Shown here: positions 42,099-45,491 of the stretch, piece by piece | Position numbering within the stretch: position 1 is the first letter of the stretch | Layout of the letters: every line of letters starts with the position of its first letter | NCBI GenBank assembly: GCA_015999745.1 | Contig: JAECQP010000030.1 | Span: forward strand, 1 to 45,491 | Direction: 5' to 3' | Source: Sphingobacteriia bacterium | GTDB taxonomy: Bacteria > Bacteroidota > Bacteroidia > Chitinophagales > Chitinophagaceae | Length of the DNA stretch: 45,491 nucleotides | Program-made: the position numbers and the translations under genes | Notes under the pieces: generated by a model | Databases searched by the model: none | The model's input: the letters and a program-made list of their open reading frames with translations, nothing else | Told to the model about the DNA's origin: nothing

Positions 42099-43271
42099 GT
42101 GACCAAATCCTATGACTATATTATTGCCGGAGCAGGCTGTGCGGGGCTGAGCTTGTTAATGCGAATGATGAAGGACCCCTTTTTCTCCCAAAAGAATATA
42201 CTGGTAGTGGATGCATCGGGGAAAAACCAAAACGACCGGACCTGGTGTTTTTGGGAAAAAGAACCTGATATCTTTGAACCGATTGTGCATCACCGGTGGA
42301 ATGCATTGGATTTTTTTTCCGAAACCTATTCAGGAGAACTCTCCATCAGACCCTATTCTTATAAAATGATTCAGGGGCTTGAGTTTTACAACTATGTAAA
42401 ATCCGCCGCCGAAAGTCATTCCAATATTCATTGGCTGAAGGAAACGATAGTGAGCCTGGCTCCTGCCGCAAAGGGTGCAGACGGGAAAGCACTGGCAGGA
42501 ATTGTTTTACAGGATCGCAGTATTTATGCAGAATATCTATTCAACAGTATTTTATTTGAGCCTATTCGGCCAGAAGCTCACCAATACCACCTGCTGCAGC
42601 ATTTTAAAGGCTGGACCATCCAAACGGAACAACCTTGTTTTGATCCCGGCAAAGCCATATTCATGGATTTCAGGGTAGGCCAGGAGCATGGCGCCACATT
42701 TATGTACCTACTGCCAACATCTGCCACCACGGCATTGGTGGAATATACCTTATTTACAGCAGACTTGCTTAACCAGGAATCTTATGATACCGCTTTAAAA
42801 CAGTATATTTCCGAATACCTGCATATTACCCAGTACGAAATTGTACATAAGGAATTTGGTATCATCCCAATGACCAATGCACTTGTTCCGAAAACAGAGG
42901 GTGCCGTAGTGTACATTGGGATAGCCGGGGGGCAGGTCAAAGCAAGCAGCGGATATGCGTTCCGGTTTATTCAAAAAAGAACTGCAGCCATAGCGGATGC
43001 CCTGAAAAAAGGTAAGCCCATTCCGGTAAAAGCCGGCTTCGCTGCCGCAAAAGGGCTGTTGTACGACAGTACCCTGTTACATGTGCTCCACCATCGTAAA
43101 ATGGCCGGTAGCGATATTTTCGCCCGGATTTTCAGGCAGAACAGGGCCTCAGATGTACTGGCTTTCCTTGACAATGAAAGTTCCCTGCTCACCGACCTCA
43201 AAATCATGAGCAGCGTTCCGACCGCTGTTTTTCTGCCTGCCGCCCTTCAGGAGCTGAAACATTTGCTGTAA
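42099..43271 (+). CDS. crtY: Lycopene beta-cyclase CrtY
   Basis: A 390-residue FAD-dependent cyclase. It has 'DYIIAGAGCAGLSLLMRMM', 'DRTWCFWEKEPD' with the conserved RTW, the 'FMDFRVGQEHGATFMYLLPTS' region, 'KEFGIIPMTNA' and 'YIGIAGGQVKASSGYAFRFIQ'. It cyclises one end of lycopene to the beta-ring; with CruF and CrtD acting on the other end the result is monocyclic. The start is GTG at 42099. It is the last recognisable carotenoid gene. Confidence 0.93.
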   Translation: MTKSYDYIIAGAGCAGLSLLMRMMKDPFFSQKNILVVDASGKNQNDRTWCFWEKEPDIFEPIVHHRWNALDFFSETYSGELSIRPYSYKMIQGLEFYNYVKSAAESHSNIHWLKETIVSLAPAAKGADGKALAGIVLQDRSIYAEYLFNSILFEPIRPEAHQYHLLQHFKGWTIQTEQPCFDPGKAIFMDFRVGQEHGATFMYLLPTSATTALVEYTLFTADLLNQESYDTALKQYISEYLHITQYEIVHKEFGIIPMTNALVPKTEGAVVYIGIAGGQVKASSGYAFRFIQKRTAAIADALKKGKPIPVKAGFAAAKGLLYDSTLLHVLHHRKMAGSDIFARIFRQNRASDVLAFLDNESSLLTDLKIMSSVPTAVFLPAALQELKHLL

Positions 43272-43281
43272 TTTCAATGCA

Positions 43282-44211
43282 ATGTCACAGATTATTACCA
43301 TTACCCTGAATCCTGCATTGGATAAAAGCATCGTTGTTCCTGAACTGGTGCCTGATAAAAAACTACGTGCTGTTTCTGCTGAAGTAGATCCGGGTGGTGG
43401 CGGTATTAATGTTTCCCGGGCGTTGCATAAGCTGGGTTGCGCGTCGGAAGCTGTTTTTTTATCAGGAGGCTATACCGGAAAATATTTGGAAGAGCTCCTG
43501 TTAAAAGAAGGGGTAATGATGCATCCATTGCCAACTAAGGAACCAACCAGGGAGAATTTTGTTGTTTTTGATGACGAAAAGAAGTTGCAGTACCGCTTTG
43601 GTATGGAAGGCCCCCGGGTTAGTGAGGCCGAATGGAAAGCGGTTCTTGATTATACGGCCAGCAGGAAGGGTATTACTTATATTGTTGCAAGCGGAAGCTT
43701 ACCCCCCGGGGTTCCGGTTGATTTCTTTGGCCGGTTGGCAGCGATTGCAAAAAACCTGCGGGCAAAACTATTTGTAGATACTTCTGGAGAGGCATTGAAA
43801 TATGCCGTGAAGGAAGGTGTTTATATGATTAAACCAAATTTGGGTGAATTAGGCAGTTTGTATGGTAAACAAAAGCTATCGCAGGAAGAAATAATTGCGG
43901 CCGCCCAAAAAATAATTACCGGGGGCGGCTGCGAAGTGATGGTGGTTTCCATGGGTTCAGCAGGTGCCATGTTATTTACTGCCAATGAGCAGTACCAGGC
44001 TAAACCGCCTAAAGTAACCGTCCTGAGCAATGTAGGAGCGGGCGACAGTATGGTTGCCGGGATGATCTGCGCCTTGTCGCAGGGGCGGAGCTGGAAAGAA
44101 ATATTGCGCTATGGGGTGGCTGCCGGAACTGCGGCCACGCTTCATCCGGGAACCGAACTGTGCAAAAAAGAAGATACTGAACAAATATTTACTTTATTGA
44201 ATCAGGATTAA
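43282..44211 (+). CDS. PfkB-family 1-phosphofructokinase-like sugar kinase
   Basis: A 309-residue ribokinase-fold kinase. 'ITLNPALDKSIVVPELVP', 'DPGGGGINVSRALHKLG', 'VASGSLPPGVP', 'IKPNLGELGSLYG' and the ATP/Asp motif 'SNVGAGDSMVAGMICAL' are those of the 1-phosphofructokinase/tagatose-6-phosphate kinase branch. It begins 10 bases after crtY and may be read through with the crt operon, though no metabolic tie is evident. The substrate, fructose 1- or 6-phosphate or tagatose-6-phosphate, cannot be decided. Confidence 0.88.
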   Translation: MSQIITITLNPALDKSIVVPELVPDKKLRAVSAEVDPGGGGINVSRALHKLGCASEAVFLSGGYTGKYLEELLLKEGVMMHPLPTKEPTRENFVVFDDEKKLQYRFGMEGPRVSEAEWKAVLDYTASRKGITYIVASGSLPPGVPVDFFGRLAAIAKNLRAKLFVDTSGEALKYAVKEGVYMIKPNLGELGSLYGKQKLSQEEIIAAAQKIITGGGCEVMVVSMGSAGAMLFTANEQYQAKPPKVTVLSNVGAGDSMVAGMICALSQGRSWKEILRYGVAAGTAATLHPGTELCKKEDTEQIFTLLNQD

Positions 44212-44244
44212 TCAGGTTCTATTACATTTGCCGTTCCAAATATT

Positions 44245-44316
44245 GGTCTCGTAGTACAATGGATAGTATAAGAGTTTCCGAAGCTCCAGATCCAAGTTCG
44301 ATTCTTGGCGGGACCA
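44245..44316 (+). tRNA. tRNA-Arg (anticodon CCG)
   Basis: The cloverleaf folds fully: acceptor GGTCTCG with CGGGACC, D stem GTAC/GTAT, anticodon stem AGAGT/GCTCC with loop TTCCGAA (anticodon CCG), T stem CCAAG/CTTGG with loop TTCGATT, discriminator A. The 27-43 pair is A-C, a mild oddity. CCA is not encoded. A terminator follows and a decayed integrase lies just downstream, so this may be an integration target. Confidence 0.95.
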
Positions 44317-44320
44317 CAAA

Positions 44321-44349
44321 CCCTCGCAGCAAAAGCTGCGGGGGTTTTT
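44321..44349 (+). terminator. Terminator after tRNA-Arg
   Basis: CCCTCGCAGC, loop AAAA, GCTGCGGGGG, followed by TTTTTA. One T-G pair; otherwise perfect. It is 4 bases after the tRNA. Confidence 0.9.
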
Positions 44350-44416
44350 AGATTGCGAACGTTACGAGTTTACCGTACAGGCCAAGGTTGGCATTCGAAG
44401 GGTTTGAGTAAGTTCA

Positions 44417-44611
44417 ATGCGGCAGAAGACAGCCAATACACTAATATATATATATGTTGTCCGACATGCATTTGCTACTACTGTAACTCTTGAAAATGAT
44501 GTACCAATTGAAACAGTTAGCCAGATGTTAGGGCGCAGGAAGATTAAAACTACAGAGTTATATGCTAGTGTAACAGAAAAGAAAATCAGTATCAATATGA
44601 ACGGACTCTAA
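44417..44611 (+). pseudogene. Decayed C-terminus of a tyrosine recombinase (integrase)
   Basis: About 50 residues, 'VVRHAFATTVTLENDVPIETVSQMLGRRKIKTTELYAS', match the end of Bacteroidota phage-type integrases. The nucleophile Tyr is kept, but the box II His-x-x-Arg reads Tyr-x-x-Arg and the LGH His reads Arg. All upstream domains are missing; the bases between 44350 and 44416 hold no support for an intact gene. It lies next to tRNA-Arg, so it is likely the relic of an integrated element. Confidence 0.78.
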
Positions 44612-44664
44612 AGCAAACTCGGGATTGAATGTCAGGAATTACGCTGAAATTATATAGACTGTCT

Positions 44665-44694
44665 TGTCAAGTTTTTAATGTTAAAAACTTGACA
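44665..44694. promoter_or_regulatory. 30-bp perfect palindromic operator upstream of the AbiE-type operon
   Basis: The arms TGTCAAGTTTTTAA and TTAAAAACTTGACA are perfect 14-bp complements separated by TG. It overlaps the -33 element of the predicted promoter. AbiEi-family antitoxins bind inverted repeats at their own promoter (family knowledge), so autorepression is expected. T runs are internal rather than following, so a terminator is less likely. Confidence 0.8.
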
Positions 44695-44719
44695 TATTGC
44701 TGACTTTAGGTTACTTTTA
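44689..44719 (+). promoter_or_regulatory. Predicted promoter of the AbiE-type operon
   Basis: TTG (44689-44691), a 20-nt spacer and TACTTTTA (44712-44719), one mismatch from TAnnTTTG. The expected start of transcription falls at or very near the GTG start codon at 44724, which would give a leaderless or nearly leaderless mRNA. Confidence 0.55.
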
Positions 44720-44723
44720 CCCT

Positions 44724-45458
44724 GTGAAAACTCAATCTCTAAGCAGAAGCATAGCTAATAGGGTAACTAAGATACCGGAGGGGGAGGTATTTGATTACAA
44801 ATATTTTGATCTGCCGCCCGCCAATGAAGCAGCATTGGCCCAAGCACTAAGCAGGCTTAGTAAAAAAGGTGTGATAGAAAGAATTGCCAAAGGGAAGTTT
44901 TATAAACCCCGCAATACCCAGTTCGGCAAAATAAAACCGATGGAAGATGAAGTAATTAGAGCAGTGACCTATAGAGGCGATAAATTGATAGGATATCTGA
45001 CGGGGGTAACTCAGTATAATAAAATGGGCTTTACAATGCAGGTACCCAATGTACTGGTGATCGGCACTAATCATGTTTTACCAGCTAAAAAAATCAACAA
45101 CTACAAGATCAAATACAGCAAACGCAATGTTCCGATAAGTGAAGAAAACATATACCTGCTACAGATCCTTGATGTAATAAAGGATATCAAGGTCATCCCG
45201 GATACAAAGATCGAATGGTCGTTTGCCCGTATAGTGGACATGATAAAGGAACTGACAACTATCCAGCAAAAAAAAATGATGCAGTTGGCTATGCAATACA
45301 GTGCGGCCACAAGGGCGCTTACGGGAGCAATATTTGAAAAATATATACCGGGGTCAAGAGTAAAAGAACTTAAACAATCGCTCAATACGCTTACCCGGTA
45401 CAGGATCGGCATTTCTCAAAAATTATTACCTAATCAATCAGACTGGAACATCGAATGA
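44724..45458 (+). CDS. DUF6088/AbiEi-like antitoxin
   Basis: A 244-residue protein of the DUF6088 family related to AbiEi antitoxins. The N-terminal winged helix is clear: 'SIANRVTKIPEGEVFDYKYFDLPPANEAALAQALSRLSKKGVIERIAKGKFYKP', followed by 'ITGYLTGVTQYNKMGFTMQVPNVLVIGTN'-like segment and a helical C-terminus. In type IV toxin-antitoxin systems this protein represses its operon and counters a nucleotidyltransferase toxin. The GTG at 44724 begins the conserved MKTQSL; a TTG at 44697 is possible but overlaps the promoter. The stop overlaps the next gene as ATGA. Confidence 0.85.
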   Translation: MKTQSLSRSIANRVTKIPEGEVFDYKYFDLPPANEAALAQALSRLSKKGVIERIAKGKFYKPRNTQFGKIKPMEDEVIRAVTYRGDKLIGYLTGVTQYNKMGFTMQVPNVLVIGTNHVLPAKKINNYKIKYSKRNVPISEENIYLLQILDVIKDIKVIPDTKIEWSFARIVDMIKELTTIQQKKMMQLAMQYSAATRALTGAIFEKYIPGSRVKELKQSLNTLTRYRIGISQKLLPNQSDWNIE

Positions 45459-45491
45459 ATTTTCATGAGTCAACGACATTTCCGGATGCAG
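45455..45491 (+). CDS. Start of a probable AbiEii/AbiGii-type nucleotidyltransferase toxin (3' end outside window)
   Basis: An ATG overlapping the antitoxin stop (ATGA) opens a frame beginning MNFHESTTFPDA, cut by the window edge. Position and start resemble AbiEii toxins, which follow AbiEi antitoxins and tRNA-pyrophosphorylase-like act on tRNA 3' ends (family knowledge). Only 12 codons are seen, so identity rests on context. Confidence 0.6.
   Translation, partial: MNFHESTTFPDA

Noticed and set aside
44443..44457. TA dinucleotide run
   Set aside because: A short simple repeat within the decayed integrase; no sign of an origin or other function.
1..45491. CRISPR array, rRNA, riboswitch or complete insertion sequence
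   Set aside because: No regularly spaced direct repeats, no rRNA stretch, no aptamer-like leader before purH or other metabolic genes, and no transposase or flanking terminal inverted repeats were seen.

Overview
The window looks like chromosome of a Bacteroidota bacterium, most likely a pigmented member of the Chitinophagaceae (the family is an inference). Evidence includes a SusC/SusD pair, the gliding genes gldE and gldD, promoters of the Bacteroidota type (TTTG, about 20 nt, TAnnTTTG), a Bacteroidota-type mS38-like mini-protein, DUF3109 and DUF4136 proteins, and a complete C40 carotenoid operon. Start codons are often GTG or TTG and clear Shine-Dalgarno sequences are rare.

Layout. 1-3660: end of a SusC receptor, its SusD lipoprotein and a strong terminator. 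3690-6742 (minus): DNA-binding protein HU, a TPR protein, a 31-residue mS38-like protein and RNase G. 6908-10567 (plus): mutY, ssb, gldE, gldD. 10613-13914 (plus): DUF3109 protein, an orphan LutB-type Fe-S protein and a polysaccharide-deacetylase-like protein. 13917-19696 (minus): a free-standing C-terminal half of CarB, ComEC, PurH and an EamA transporter. 19835-22667 (plus): an AsmA/DUF748 protein and a DUF4136 lipoprotein. 22671-24385 (minus): umuD-umuC, with a palindromic operator shared with a divergent orphan gene (24461-24964). 25030-28688 (plus): an AmgK-like kinase fused to a RapZ C-terminal domain, a MurU-like uridylyltransferase, a WlbA/WbpB-like oxidoreductase and a WlbB/WbpD-like acyltransferase. 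28704-29855 (minus): an HGSNAT-like membrane acyltransferase. 30050-35019 (plus): remnant of a glycosyltransferase, then gmd, fcl, rfbB, rfbC and rfbA for GDP-L-fucose and dTDP-sugar synthesis. 35081-43271 (plus): a CarH-like MerR/B12 regulator, an ECF sigma factor and crtI-crtB-idi-crtD-cruF-crtZ-crtY, followed by a PfkB kinase. 44245-45491: tRNA-Arg(CCG), a decayed tyrosine integrase, and an AbiE-type toxin-antitoxin pair running off the end.

How the parts work together. The crt genes encode phytoene synthesis, desaturation, hydration and 3,4-desaturation of one end, and cyclisation and 3-hydroxylation of the other, which predicts a monocyclic saproxanthin-type carotenoid. The genes overlap or nearly abut and follow one good promoter surrounded by repeated TGTTTA/TAAACA elements, next to a regulator that carries cobalamin-binding motifs. 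The AmgK-RapZ/MurU pair suggests cell-wall amino-sugar salvage joined to a metabolite-sensing domain. The fucose and dTDP-sugar genes serve surface polysaccharide. The most unusual single genes are a UmuD-like protein that has lost both residues of its protease dyad and the split carB. The right edge is a tRNA-associated accessory region carrying an AbiE-type system whose 30-bp perfect palindrome overlaps its predicted promoter.
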